Below are positions 52,106-61,843 of a stretch of 64,000 bases of DNA, piece after piece. Source of the DNA: Pseudoalteromonas luteoviolacea DSM 6061 (GTDB lineage Bacteria; Pseudomonadota; Gammaproteobacteria; Enterobacterales; Alteromonadaceae); NCBI RefSeq assembly GCF_001625655.1, contig NZ_AUYB01000096.1, positions 62,001-126,000 of the forward strand, in the 5' to 3' direction. Positions within the stretch are counted from its first letter, which is position 1. The number at the start of each line of letters is the position of its first letter. The position numbers and the translations under genes are program-made. The notes below the pieces were generated by a model that saw only the letters and a program-made list of their open reading frames with translations, was not told the DNA's origin and ran no database searches.

Positions 52106-53884
52106 AACATCGGTGCCTTTGATAACGGCAACATAGTATGACAATAGCTGTAGAGGAATTGTATATACAACTGGTGCAATGATGTCTTCTACGTGGTTCA
52201 CGTTCATTACACGCATTGTATCATCTGATGAGAACGCAGAGTCTTTGTCCGCGAATACATAGATGATACCGCCACGGGCGCGTACTTCTTCAACGTTTGA
52301 TTTAAGCTTCTCAAGTAGTTCGTTGTTTGGTGCAACAACAATGATAGGCATATCAGCGTCAATAAGTGCCAGTGGACCGTGCTTTAATTCACCTGCTGCA
52401 TAAGCTTCTGCGTGAATGTATGAGATCTCTTTCAGCTTCAATGCACCTTCCATCGCGATCGGGTATTGAGAGCCACGACCGAGGAATAATGAATGGTGCT
52501 TGTCTGCAAACTCTTCAGCCAACGCTTCAATGCCATCAGCCATGCTGAGTGCTTCTTCCAGCTTGTTTGGTAGCGTTTTGATTGCATTAACAATTACACT
52601 CTGATCACGGCCTTTTTCTTGCGCGATAGAAGCGGTTAGCATTAATAAACCAACAAGTTGCGTAGTAAAAGCTTTGGTTGAAGCAACACCGATTTCAGCA
52701 CCTGCTTTGGTCATAAATGCCAAGTCAGACTCGCGTACCAGCGAAGAGCCAGGTACGTTACAGATGGTCATTGAAGCCATATAACCTTGCTCTTTCGCAA
52801 GGCGCAGTGCTGCAAGCGTATCCGCCGTTTCACCTGATTGTGAAATCGTGACTAATAGGCTATTTTCGTGCACAAACGACTCACGATAGCGGAACTCTGA
52901 TGCAATTTCCACATTACAGCTTACACCCGCAAACTGCTCTAGCCAGTAGCGTGCTACCATGCCCGAATGATACGAAGTACCACATGCAATGATTTGCACG
53001 TGCTTTACATCTTTAAAGATTTGATTGGCGCTGTCACCAAAGGCATCAATTGCTACTTTGTCGTTTTCAAGACGCCCTTCAAGGGTGTTACGTACAGCCA
53101 GTGGTTGCTCGTAAATCTCTTTTAGCATGTAGTGGCGGTATTCACCTTTACCAGAAGCATCTTGCGTGATGTTTGACTCAACGACTTCACGCTCAACAGG
53201 GTTACCGTCAACGTCAAAGATCTCAACCGTATCACGTGTAATACGTGCAACGTCGCCCTCTTCCAAGAAGATAAAGCTACGCGTTACAGGTAAAAGTGCC
53301 AACTGATCAGAAGCAATAAAGTTCTCGCCTAGGCCTAAACCAATAACCAAAGGGCTACCAGAGCGCGCGACGATGATCTCGTTGTCGTTTTCTTTGTCAA
53401 AAACAACCGTACCGTAAGCACCTTCTAACTGTTTCGTCGCAGCTTGAACTGCTTCTAACAATGTTTTGTGTTGTTGGCGTAGTTGATGAATTAAGTGCAC
53501 CATCACTTCTGTATCTGTATCCGATAAGAACGTGTAGCCATCGTCACGAAGTGCAACACGCAATGCTTCGTGGTTTTCAATGATGCCATTGTGCACAAGT
53601 GCGATTTGCTCATTTGATAAATGTGGGTGAGCATTCGCTTCGGTTACACCACCATGAGTTGCCCAGCGTGTGTGTGCAATACCAGTTGTGCCTTTTACGT
53701 TTGCGCTATCCAATGCGCTTTCAAGGTTAGCCACTTTACCGACCGCTTTAACGGTATTCAAAGTGCCAGCGTCGCTTAACGCAACGCCTGCTGAATCATA
53801 TCCACGGTATTCTAAACGTTTTAAACCTTCAATTAAGATTCGGTTAACTGGGCGCTCTGCCACAGCTCCTACGATTCCACACAT
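52064..53884 (-). CDS. glmS: glucosamine-6-phosphate synthase (isomerizing)
   Basis: A 606-aa enzyme. Catalytic Cys is residue 2 after Met ([14 protein letters not shown]), a glutamine amidotransferase class II domain covers residues about 1-220, and two SIS sugar-isomerase domains follow ([15 protein letters not shown] and [18 protein letters not shown]). C-terminus LAKSVTVE. It makes glucosamine-6-P from fructose-6-P and glutamine for cell-wall precursors. It follows the DeoR gene by 30 bp. The transposon beside it leaves the coding region untouched but replaces the original downstream terminator. Confidence 0.98.
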   Translation of the reverse strand: MCGIVGAVAERPVNRILIEGLKRLEYRGYDSAGVALSDAGTLNTVKAVGKVANLESALDSANVKGTTGIAHTRWATHGGVTEANAHPHLSNEQIALVHNGIIENHEALRVALRDDGYTFLSDTDTEVMVHLIHQLRQQHKTLLEAVQAATKQLEGAYGTVVFDKENDNEIIVARSGSPLVIGLGLGENFIASDQLALLPVTRSFIFLEEGDVARITRDTVEIFDVDGNPVEREVVESNITQDASGKGEYRHYMLKEIYEQPLAVRNTLEGRLENDKVAIDAFGDSANQIFKDVKHVQIIACGTSYHSGMVARYWLEQFAGVSCNVEIASEFRYRESFVHENSLLVTISQSGETADTLAALRLAKEQGYMASMTICNVPGSSLVRESDLAFMTKAGAEIGVASTKAFTTQLVGLLMLTASIAQEKGRDQSVIVNAIKTLPNKLEEALSMADGIEALAEEFADKHHSLFLGRGSQYPIAMEGALKLKEISYIHAEAYAAGELKHGPLALIDADMPIIVVAPNNELLEKLKSNVEEVRARGGIIYVFADKDSAFSSDDTMRVMNVNHVEDIIAPVVYTIPLQLLSYYVAVIKGTDVDQPRNLAKSVTVE

Positions 53885-53914
53885 AATCTCTCCATTTTTT
53901 GCACGTTTGTGTGT

Positions 53915-54691
53915 TTAATCTTGTGTGATCTCTGCACAGATCACGTTTACGCCATGGGCCTCGATCGCTTGACGCATGTCTAACGCCAAGGTGTTGTCGG
54001 TGATCAAGGTCGTGACTTGCTGCCAAGGCAGCTCTAAATTCGGTATTTTGCGACCAATTTTTTCAGACTCCACCAGCACAATGACTTCTCTGGCAGACTC
54101 TGACATCACCTTACTCAAACCAATTAATTCGTTAAACGTCGTTGTGCCGCGTGCCACGTCAATGCCATCGGCGCCAATAAATAGCTGATCGAAGTCATAA
54201 GAGCGTAGCACTTGTTCAGCAACTTGGCCTTGGAACGACTCTGAGTGGGGGTCCCAAGTGCCTCCGGTCATCAATAAGGTAGGTTCATTTTCTAACGAAA
54301 GCAGTCGATTGGCGATGTTGATGGCATTGGTCATAACCACCAATCCGCGCTTGCTAGCGAGTTCAGGGATCATAGCTGCCGTTGTTCTACCACTGTCAAT
54401 AATAATGCGGTTGTGGTCACGGATCAGTGCGGCTGCGGCTTTGGCGATGGCGACTTTACGCAGCGGATCTTGTTTGTCCGCATCACTCGCCACAATCTCT
54501 TTAGGTAATGCCACTGCGCCACCATAACGGCGCAGCAGTAGCCCACTTTTTTCAAGTGCGGTTAAATCCTTTCGAATCGTAACTTCTGATGTTTCGAACT
54601 CGGCCGCTAACGTCTCAACACTCACCTCACCCTCACTATTCACTCGTGAGACTATGGTATGTCTGCGCTGTTGCGTGTTTCGTTTTGTCAT
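53915..54691 (-). CDS. DeoR family transcriptional regulator upstream of glmS
   Basis: A 258-aa DeoR-type regulator: N-terminal HTH (VETLAAEFETSEVTIRKDL, residues about 23-41), LLRRYGGAV linker, and a sugar-phosphate-sensing domain with IIDSGRTTAAM and GADGID. It is 30 bp upstream of glmS on the same strand, so the two form an operon, as found in several gammaproteobacteria. It probably senses an amino-sugar phosphate and controls glmS; inferred. Confidence 0.9.
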   Translation of the reverse strand: MTKRNTQQRRHTIVSRVNSEGEVSVETLAAEFETSEVTIRKDLTALEKSGLLLRRYGGAVALPKEIVASDADKQDPLRKVAIAKAAAALIRDHNRIIIDSGRTTAAMIPELASKRGLVVMTNAINIANRLLSLENEPTLLMTGGTWDPHSESFQGQVAEQVLRSYDFDQLFIGADGIDVARGTTTFNELIGLSKVMSESAREVIVLVESEKIGRKIPNLELPWQQVTTLITDNTLALDMRQAIEAHGVNVICAEITQD

Positions 54692-54851
54692 CTAACCTTC
54701 ACATAAGTTTCGTTTCGAAATTTACGTGCATTGTAGTCGAAACTTTGTTGTTTATTCAAGCTCTCTTTGTATAAAAAACTTGCTACCAAAAGTGATAATT
54801 CTTAGAATCCCGGCAAAATTGGATAGATAATCAACTAAATTGAACTTTAAA

Positions 54852-55748
54852 ATGAAACATACTCTTATATTACTGTGCGTGTTTTTCCATGCATTTAGCT
54901 TTGCAGCTGTGACTCCTTGGCTAGATTTTACCTATAAAAATGGCCTCATCACCATTCCGGTGAAAGTGTCAGACATCGACAGCTATGCCGTGTTGGATAC
55001 AGGTGCAGGGGTCAATGCCATTAACGAAAACTTCGTTACTGAGCATAAGCTTAAATATAATCACAGCGGTAATATACACATTCAAGGTGCGTTTGATACA
55101 AAACGAAATAAAGTGTACCAAAAGGTACCTGTGTCGTTTTTTGGTATTGACACAAACCTAGAGGGGCTGCCTGCGCTTGATTTGGGCGATCCGAGTGACT
55201 CATTGCTATTTGGTCGTGGCTTTTTTAAATTGTTTAACACACAAATCGATTACCCAAACCGCCGTATTCGCCTACTTACCCATGACCACTTGGACCTTAA
55301 GAAGTATGAAAATATCGACTTCAAAATTCAAAAAGGTTACGGCCAACCTATCGTTAAGGTAGAAATCGAAGGTGATTCTGCATGGATGCTACTAGACACA
55401 GGTTTTACTGGCGGCATTATGATCGAGCGCCGTTACGCCGATAAGTTTGGCTGGTTAGATACAGACAACCAAAAGGTAGAATTTTCCGGTGTGAATACCT
55501 CTAGTGAAACAGAAAACGTGAGAGCAAAAGAGGTCAAGTTTGGTCCTTTTACTTTATCTAATGTACGAGTTACATTTCCAGCCAAAGGCAACAATGTAAA
55601 TTTAGTGAGCCAGTATTCTTCAACTGATAGTCATGTAAAAGGGGTGAAAGTAAAAGGAATCGTTGGATACGATGTGTTCAAGCATTTCGTAATGACCATG
55701 GACATGAAAGATGGTCACTTACACATTAGTGCGCCAAAAAGCGAATAA
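54852..55748 (+). CDS. retropepsin-like aspartic protease, secreted
   Basis: About 298 aa from ATG 54852 (a TTG four codons upstream is the alternative). Signal peptide MKHTLILLCVFFHAFSFA. Two aspartic-protease motifs in tandem: AVLDTGAGVNAI (about residue 45) and MLLDTGFTGGIM (about residue 180), so it is a two-lobed clan AA protein like pepsins in layout but of the bacterial 'aspartyl protease family' type. Substrate unknown; probably periplasmic. No strong ribosome binding site. Own terminator follows. Confidence 0.82.
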   Translation: MKHTLILLCVFFHAFSFAAVTPWLDFTYKNGLITIPVKVSDIDSYAVLDTGAGVNAINENFVTEHKLKYNHSGNIHIQGAFDTKRNKVYQKVPVSFFGIDTNLEGLPALDLGDPSDSLLFGRGFFKLFNTQIDYPNRRIRLLTHDHLDLKKYENIDFKIQKGYGQPIVKVEIEGDSAWMLLDTGFTGGIMIERRYADKFGWLDTDNQKVEFSGVNTSSETENVRAKEVKFGPFTLSNVRVTFPAKGNNVNLVSQYSSTDSHVKGVKVKGIVGYDVFKHFVMTMDMKDGHLHISAPKSE

Positions 55749-55764
55749 ACGGCGATTAATGAGT

Positions 55765-55793
55765 AAAAGGGTCAGCTTTATGCTGACCCTTTT
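55765..55793. terminator. bidirectional rho-independent terminator
   Basis: Stem AAAAGGGTCAGC (55765-55776) / GCTGACCCTTTT (55782-55793), loop TTTAT, T-rich tail. It separates the convergent protease and ABC-permease genes and should act in both directions. Confidence 0.9.
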
Positions 55794-55798
55794 TGGTT

Positions 55799-58210
55799 TT
55801 ATTCGTAACGTAAAATAAGAGATGGGCGCACGCTGGCCGCTCGAAACGCCAGTAAAGCCACCGTTATCCAAGTGCTCAGCGCAACAAACATGGCACTGAA
55901 TACATATACCCATACCACTTGTGAAATGCGCTCATTAAAATGGCTCAGCCAGCCATCCAAGAACCAATAACTCGCAGGGAACGCCAGTAGTACCGCAGCG
56001 GCGATCAATACCAGATACTCTCGTGCCAATAAGTTCACAATACTATAGCGAGAGGCGCCTAATACTTTGCGAACAGCGACTTCCTTTTGTCTGCGCAGTG
56101 CAGAGAAAGAAGCCAAACCAAGCACGCCAAGGCAAGTTAAAAACACCGCCAATGAGCTAAAAAACAAAACCAGTTGTTGAACGCGGTGCTCGCTGATATG
56201 CGCACGCTGATATTCATCCTCAATGCGTGTGATGGATACTTCATGTAGCTTAAGCTGCTCAACCACCATTGCTTGAAGTTGCCTAGATACTTGCTCAGGT
56301 GATGCACTTTTGTCCAACTTCACCACAATATCTGCACTAGGAAGGCTATTAACACCCAAACGGAAGGAAAGCGGCAGCTTTTGCTGTTTAGCTGAACCCA
56401 GTTTTACATCTGCAACTACACCAACAATGGTCACTTGCGTGCGCCCACGATGCGCAGTAGCTTGCTTACCAATAATGTCATTTGGATCATCATAACCCGC
56501 CAACTTCATTAAACTTTCGGTTATTAAGATGGCATAGCGTCTCACATCTTGATCGTCTGTATGTGCCCAATCAGCGCCGTATTGGGGAACAAAATCTCGT
56601 CCTGCCAGTAATGTCAGCCCCAATGTCTCCACCGCATGATACCCCGTTGACACGGTAGGCTGCGTACCCTCAATTTGCTCACCATTAGGCCAAGTTAAAA
56701 AGAGTTCACCATTCATATCTACCGTTAAATTTGTATTGCTGATTGTCACCTGTGATACACCCGGTAGCGCACGAATACTGTCAAATAGACGGTTATTATC
56801 AGCTTTAAACAATAACTCTGATGGTAACGACTTCACCAATAGTCGGTCGGTTTTGCCATACCCAACTTCCAAGTCATTCACTAAAGCCATCTGTTTATAA
56901 ATCGTCACTGCTGCGATGATCAGAGCAATCGACAAAACACTTTGCAAATATAGAGTGAGCTTTCGTACCCAAATTGCTGTTTGGCCTCGTTGTAGATCAC
57001 CACTTAATACGCGCTTTGCGCTAAATGATGAGATAAATAATGCAGGATAAAGTCCAGAAAGCACACCCACTAATATAATCACCCCAACCACCGAGACTAA
57101 AAACCAAATAGAAAAGTCTAGGCTTAAGTTTCTGCCGAGCATTTGATTCACCCAAGGCAATGTGATTTCAATCAGTGCTAAGGCAATCAAGCCTGAAATA
57201 CTGACCACTAATAATGCTTCAGTTAAAAATTGCTGAACCAGCTGCAATCGGCTTGCTCCCAGTGCTTTTCTGACTCCGACCTCTTTTGCACGTCTGGCAG
57301 CAGCCGCGATATTCAAATTAATAAAGTTGGTGCTTGCCACCAAGAGTAATATGACCGCTAACGCGACGCTCACCCACATTACTTGCTCGGAGCCACCTTG
57401 CTTCATTTCAAATGGACCACGGCTGTTAAAGTACACATCTAGCATTGGCACCATATGCAAGGTGAGGGTTTTTCTACGACCTTGTTGCCTGTCGTTAAAT
57501 GTGCGGTTGAGCTCTGTTTCGACAGCTGTTGCATCAGCATTAGGTGTCAGGCGCATGTATACATAACCGTGAACATCCGGTTCTGCATGCTTAGGAACCG
57601 CCGTCAGAGTATGAAAGTAAAAGTGCGTATTTTCTGGTAGGTCTTCAAATACAGCGGCTACCGTGTAACTGCCTGAGTCATGATTTAATTGCTCTCCAAC
57701 AATATTGGTATGGCCAAACAAGCTGATCGCTGTGCTTTGGCTAAGCGCGAGTTGATCTGGTAAAGAAATGGCATCTTGCACCGACCCTGACAGCACGTTT
57801 AAATTTACGAAGTCGAGCAAGTTGCCACTGACCGCATAAAAGTGTGGTAACTGTACCTGCCTGTCGGCAACCTTGACTGTAAGCGCCAGTGCAGCATTGT
57901 AAAACTCTAAACCATCAGCGCTAGCAAGTAATAAAACATCTTCTACTTGCGATTGTTCTTTCATCATTTCAGGTGCGTCACTGCCCGCCGTACCGACTAA
58001 TTGTAAACCCCAACTGCGGTAGTCTGTATGTACGCGATACACCCGCTCAGCATTGGGTTGGGTACGATCAAACGACAGTTCATACACAGCAAACAAAGTG
58101 ACCATAATAGCCGCTGCCAAACCAATACTTAATCCCAAAACATTTAAAGCAAAATGCTGTTTATGCTTGGAAAATGCGCGTAAAGACGTTGTAAGATAAC
58201 TTGAAAACAT
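55799..58210 (-). CDS. ABC transporter permease, MacB/FtsX type
   Basis: I place the start at ATG 58208-58210, which is preceded by a strong AGGAGG at a good distance; the longer frame to 58252 is not supported. The 803-aa protein has an N-terminal membrane helix, a large extracytoplasmic domain (residues about 50-280), then FtsX-type helices around 285-430, a second extracytoplasmic domain and a final three-helix block after 680, that is, two FtsX halves. It belongs to exporters of peptides, macrolides or lipids with an adaptor and a MacB/LolD-like ATPase, all encoded here. Confidence 0.88.
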   Translation of the reverse strand: MFSSYLTTSLRAFSKHKQHFALNVLGLSIGLAAAIMVTLFAVYELSFDRTQPNAERVYRVHTDYRSWGLQLVGTAGSDAPEMMKEQSQVEDVLLLASADGLEFYNAALALTVKVADRQVQLPHFYAVSGNLLDFVNLNVLSGSVQDAISLPDQLALSQSTAISLFGHTNIVGEQLNHDSGSYTVAAVFEDLPENTHFYFHTLTAVPKHAEPDVHGYVYMRLTPNADATAVETELNRTFNDRQQGRRKTLTLHMVPMLDVYFNSRGPFEMKQGGSEQVMWVSVALAVILLLVASTNFINLNIAAAARRAKEVGVRKALGASRLQLVQQFLTEALLVVSISGLIALALIEITLPWVNQMLGRNLSLDFSIWFLVSVVGVIILVGVLSGLYPALFISSFSAKRVLSGDLQRGQTAIWVRKLTLYLQSVLSIALIIAAVTIYKQMALVNDLEVGYGKTDRLLVKSLPSELLFKADNNRLFDSIRALPGVSQVTISNTNLTVDMNGELFLTWPNGEQIEGTQPTVSTGYHAVETLGLTLLAGRDFVPQYGADWAHTDDQDVRRYAILITESLMKLAGYDDPNDIIGKQATAHRGRTQVTIVGVVADVKLGSAKQQKLPLSFRLGVNSLPSADIVVKLDKSASPEQVSRQLQAMVVEQLKLHEVSITRIEDEYQRAHISEHRVQQLVLFFSSLAVFLTCLGVLGLASFSALRRQKEVAVRKVLGASRYSIVNLLAREYLVLIAAAVLLAFPASYWFLDGWLSHFNERISQVVWVYVFSAMFVALSTWITVALLAFRAASVRPSLILRYE

Positions 58211-58244
58211 AATACCTCCTTGGGCTCCTTGCTTGCCTTTGGTG

Positions 58245-58946
58245 TTAAGCAACGCTCGCGGTGTGATTTACCTGACTCGCTTTATCCACAATGATTTTGC
58301 CATCGAGCAAACGTATTACTCTGTCGGCATATTCACCCTCAGTTTCAGAGTGGGTCACCATAATCACAGTCGTGCCCTCGCGATTTAGCTCGCGCAACAT
58401 CATCATCACTTCTTGAGAGTTCTTTGAATCAAGATTACCAGTTGGCTCATCCGCTAAAATTAATTTAGGATTGATCACCAGCGCCCGAGCAACCGCAACT
58501 CGCTGCTGTTGGCCACCTGACAATTGCTGCGGCAAGTGACTGGCACGATGGTCAATTGCCACCCGTTTTAAAATTTCTTCAACACGCTGATTGCGCTCAG
58601 ATTTAGAAACATTTTGATACTGCAGTGGCAAAGCCACATTTTCAAATACCGTCAATTCATCAATTAAATTAAAGCTTTGAAAGACGAATCCTATTGAAGC
58701 CTTGCGTAAATTTGCCATTTGCTGCTCTGAGAATCCCGCAACCTCTGTGCCATCGAAACTGTAACTGCCGTTAGACGGGGCATCCAACAACCCCAAAATT
58801 GACAGTAATGTGGACTTACCACACCCAGAAGGTCCCATAATGGCAACAAACTCCCCCTGCTCAACCGTCAGATCAATGCCATTCAATGCTGTTGTTTCAA
58901 CGTCATGCGTTCTAAACACGCGATTTAAGTTAGAAAGCTTAATCAT
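58245..58946 (-). CDS. ABC transporter ATP-binding protein (MacB/LolD type)
   Basis: A 233-aa ATPase: Walker [10 protein letters not shown] (about residues 36-44), signature [15 protein letters not shown], Walker [14 protein letters not shown], and the H-loop VTHSE. It pairs with the FtsX-type permease just downstream and the adaptor upstream (39-bp gap). Such trios export peptides or antibiotics through the outer membrane with a TolC-like partner. Confidence 0.95.
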   Translation of the reverse strand: MIKLSNLNRVFRTHDVETTALNGIDLTVEQGEFVAIMGPSGCGKSTLLSILGLLDAPSNGSYSFDGTEVAGFSEQQMANLRKASIGFVFQSFNLIDELTVFENVALPLQYQNVSKSERNQRVEEILKRVAIDHRASHLPQQLSGGQQQRVAVARALVINPKLILADEPTGNLDSKNSQEVMMMLRELNREGTTVIMVTHSETEGEYADRVIRLLDGKIIVDKASQVNHTASVA

Positions 58947-58985
58947 GATTGTTCCTTAATGTTCTTATAGGTTCTTATAATTTTT

Positions 58986-60245
58986 TTAGTTGGTTAAATT
59001 TAATACATGGGCTTTATCGAAGTTACCGTAGTTAGATGTGATAACTTGCTCCCCTGGCGCGAGGCCTGAGACCACCTCATAGTAATGTTGATTCTTTTTG
59101 CCCAGTCGCACATCTCGGCGCGCGGCTTGGCTACCATCGCTATTCACCACAAAAACCCAATGCCCACCGCTGGTTGTATAGAATGCGCCGCGCGGCAGTA
59201 ATGTAGCCTGCGCTTGTTCATCGCTGAACATCAGCTGTGCATCTAGCCCTTGGCCACGTTTGATGTCTTGAATTCCTGAGGGGAGCTGCGCTTCAATTTG
59301 AAACTGCGCATTGGTCACTCGGCTATCAATCTTGCTAACCTCAGCCTGCAATGTGTTACTCCCGTGGCTAATCTCAACGGCCATACCTAGAGAAACTTGC
59401 GTTAAATAGTATTCATCTAAGCTCACTGCCAGTTTGTACTCACCAGGAATATCGATTTGCCCTAAACGTGCACCAGCTTGCTTTGATTCACCCACTTGCA
59501 CATCCAACTCACTTAAATATCCAGATACAGGTGCCGTGATCTGTAGGCTTTCGAGGTTTTTACGCGCAAACTGCAGGTTGTTTTGTAACATCTTGGCACT
59601 GTCTTCCAATTGAGCCAATTGCACTTCACGGATGCTGGATTCTTGTTTCTGACGCTCTAAAGTCAGTTCATGGATGTCTCGGTTGTAGCGCAGGTCTTGG
59701 CGAATTTCGTCCACTTCATCTTGGCTGATTAGGCCTTCTTTCAGTAGCGCTTCTGACTGACGTAATCTACGCACTAAGTGACTGATCTGTAATTCGATAT
59801 CCAAAAGATCACGCTTAAGATTTAAACCATTCGTGGTCATGGTCATTTGAGTGTTACGTAAAAAATTAAGCTGCTCAGTAACTTGAGCTTCTCTGCTCAT
59901 CACATCTAATTGCAAGTTCGTGTTAGACAGCTGCACCAGAGGTTGTCCCTGCTCAACATAGACGCCCTGCTCCACCAGCTTGCCCTCAACACGGCCACCT
60001 GACACTGTATCTAAAAAAATGGTCGTTTTTGGCACAACTTGTCCGCGGATATTCAGCGCATTTCTAAACTCACCGCTGATCACAGAGCTCACAGTCAGCC
60101 CCGCTTTACTCACGGTTTGCATTTGTCCTTGCTCCGCAGATTGGCTCAGACTATACGCGCCAAAACCAACCAATAAAGCAAAGCAGCTAAAAAGTGCCGG
60201 TTTGATATAACGGCGATGATTTGTTTTAGTGATTTTTTTGTCCAT
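58986..60245 (-). CDS. HlyD/MacA-type periplasmic adaptor protein
   Basis: A 419-aa adaptor with N-terminal membrane anchor (residues about 17-35), a lipoyl half (VEGKLVEQGVYVEQGQPL), a long coiled coil (about 110-235, rich in Leu/Glu/Arg), the second lipoyl half (ITAPVSGYLSELDVQVGE) and beta-barrel and membrane-proximal domains to the end. First gene of the adaptor-ATPase-permease operon. It carries a good match to a sigma-54 promoter just upstream. Confidence 0.92.
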   Translation of the reverse strand: MDKKITKTNHRRYIKPALFSCFALLVGFGAYSLSQSAEQGQMQTVSKAGLTVSSVISGEFRNALNIRGQVVPKTTIFLDTVSGGRVEGKLVEQGVYVEQGQPLVQLSNTNLQLDVMSREAQVTEQLNFLRNTQMTMTTNGLNLKRDLLDIELQISHLVRRLRQSEALLKEGLISQDEVDEIRQDLRYNRDIHELTLERQKQESSIREVQLAQLEDSAKMLQNNLQFARKNLESLQITAPVSGYLSELDVQVGESKQAGARLGQIDIPGEYKLAVSLDEYYLTQVSLGMAVEISHGSNTLQAEVSKIDSRVTNAQFQIEAQLPSGIQDIKRGQGLDAQLMFSDEQAQATLLPRGAFYTTSGGHWVFVVNSDGSQAARRDVRLGKKNQHYYEVVSGLAPGEQVITSNYGNFDKAHVLNLTN

Positions 60246-60281
60246 AACATCAGCTCCTTTGGCCTTGATACCTAATCATTA

Positions 60282-60298
60282 ATCAACTTTGATGCCAA
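60282..60298 (-). promoter_or_regulatory. sigma-54-type promoter of the ABC exporter operon
   Basis: Minus strand: TTGGCATCAAAGTTGAT. GG (-24) and the -12 element TTGAT have the required 10-bp spacing; -12 reads GA where GC is standard. A start near 60272 gives a leader of about 27 nt to the adaptor gene. Confidence 0.65.
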
Positions 60299-60359
60299 CA
60301 TTAAAATCACATAAAATACAATAACTTAATTACAATATAAAAAAGTATAAAATGATTAA

Positions 60360-60400
60360 GTGTCCGCTTATAGTACACTCACCTGTCCATAATTGGACAC
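60360..60400. promoter_or_regulatory. two dyad enhancer-like sites for the adjacent NtrC-type regulator
   Basis: Site 1: perfect palindrome TGTCCATAATTGGACA at 60384-60399. Site 2: GTGTCC-N7-GTACAC at 60360-60378 with one mismatch. They lie about 90-130 bp upstream of the predicted exporter transcription start and just upstream of the regulator gene, so they could serve both. Confidence 0.6.
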
Positions 60401-60458
60401 TTTTGGGGATTTTACGGTAAGCTGGTTGGGTCAAAAATAACTACAATGAGTCATCAGC

Positions 60459-61841
60459 ATGGAAAAGCAGGGCACCATACTTATCGTGGATGACAATACT
60501 GATGTATTGCTCGCCGCCAAATTGCTACTAAAACAACATCACAAAAAAATCCTCACCACAGACAACCCTTTTGACGTAGAAGGGCTACTCAATACCCACC
60601 AAGTTGATGTCATTTTGCTTGATATGAATTTTAACCGTGACGCAATTAGTGGGCAGGAGGGCTTTTACTGGCTCAAAAAGATCCACACCCAAGTGCCAAG
60701 TATCGCCGTGGTCTTAATGACAGCATACAGTGATGTAAAATTAGCAGTGGAAGCCATAAAAAATGGCGCCACGGACTTTGTCGCTAAGCCTTGGCAAAAC
60801 GATCAGCTATTAACCGTCATCGCAACGGCGCTTGCCCATGCACAAGACAAACAAGCGATTAATCAACTTTCACGACAAACTCAAGGGCTAAGTCAGGCAC
60901 TTAGCCAGCCCCAAAGCGAGTTTCTGGGGCAAAGTGACGCCATGTTGCAAGTGTTTGATACTTTAAATAAAGCAGCGAAAACTGACGCCAATATTCTGAT
61001 CACAGGAGAAAGCGGTACAGGTAAAGAACTCACGGCACACGCCATTCATGCTCAAAGTACGCGCGCACATATGCCATTTATAAGCTTAGATATGGGGGCC
61101 GTATCCGGCAGCTTGTTTGAGAGTGAACTATTTGGCCATAAAAAAGGCGCATTTACCGACGCAAAAATGGATCGGGTGGGTCGCTTTGAGTTGGCCCATG
61201 GCGGCACTTTATTCTTGGATGAAGTAGGTAATATGCCGCTCGATCAACAAGTAAAATTGCCGGCTGCAATACAAAATCGACAGATCACCCCTGTTGGAGG
61301 CAATCAGCCTATCGACGTCGACATTCGTTTGGTTTGCGCGACCAATGACGCGCTCCCGCAGTCGGTTGTGGACGGCCAATTTCGACAAGATTTACTGTAT
61401 CGAATTAATACCATAGAAATAAACCTCCCTCCTTTACGCGAGCGAAAAGAAGATATTCCTTTATTGGTCGATCATTATATGAATATTTACCAACAAAAAT
61501 ACCGCCGCGAACTGGCTCTTCCACCCAGTGCGTTGAGCACATTATGTGAGTATTCATGGCCGGGTAATGTGCGTGAGCTTGCCCATACCATAGAGCGCGC
61601 AGTTATTTTGTCTGAAGGCTCCGAGTTAGCAATCCACCATGTACTCATTGCGCCAAATACCCCAGCCTCAGCACAATCCAACAGTTTGCTAGAATACGAC
61701 ACATTTGATTTAGACGTGCTTGAACAAAGAGCAATTCGAGCCGCATTAAAACACCATCAAGGTAACGTCAGCCATGCGGCCAAGGCATTGGGTCTGACCC
61801 GAGGTGCCATGTATCGCCGTTTAGAAAAATACGGGCTGTAA
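60459..61841 (+). CDS. NtrC-family sigma-54-dependent response regulator
   Basis: A 460-aa protein: receiver (residues about 5-120, phospho-acceptor D55 in VILLDMNF), AAA+ central domain with Walker A GESGTGKE and sigma-54-contact loop GAFTDA (canonical GAFTGA, so one change), and a Fis-type HTH at the C-terminus ([25 protein letters not shown]). Partner kinase begins 2 bp after its stop. The regulator is divergent from the ABC exporter operon, which carries a sigma-54-like promoter, so it most likely activates that operon. Confidence 0.93.
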   Translation: MEKQGTILIVDDNTDVLLAAKLLLKQHHKKILTTDNPFDVEGLLNTHQVDVILLDMNFNRDAISGQEGFYWLKKIHTQVPSIAVVLMTAYSDVKLAVEAIKNGATDFVAKPWQNDQLLTVIATALAHAQDKQAINQLSRQTQGLSQALSQPQSEFLGQSDAMLQVFDTLNKAAKTDANILITGESGTGKELTAHAIHAQSTRAHMPFISLDMGAVSGSLFESELFGHKKGAFTDAKMDRVGRFELAHGGTLFLDEVGNMPLDQQVKLPAAIQNRQITPVGGNQPIDVDIRLVCATNDALPQSVVDGQFRQDLLYRINTIEINLPPLRERKEDIPLLVDHYMNIYQQKYRRELALPPSALSTLCEYSWPGNVRELAHTIERAVILSEGSELAIHHVLIAPNTPASAQSNSLLEYDTFDLDVLEQRAIRAALKHHQGNVSHAAKALGLTRGAMYRRLEKYGL

Positions 61842-61843
61842 TC

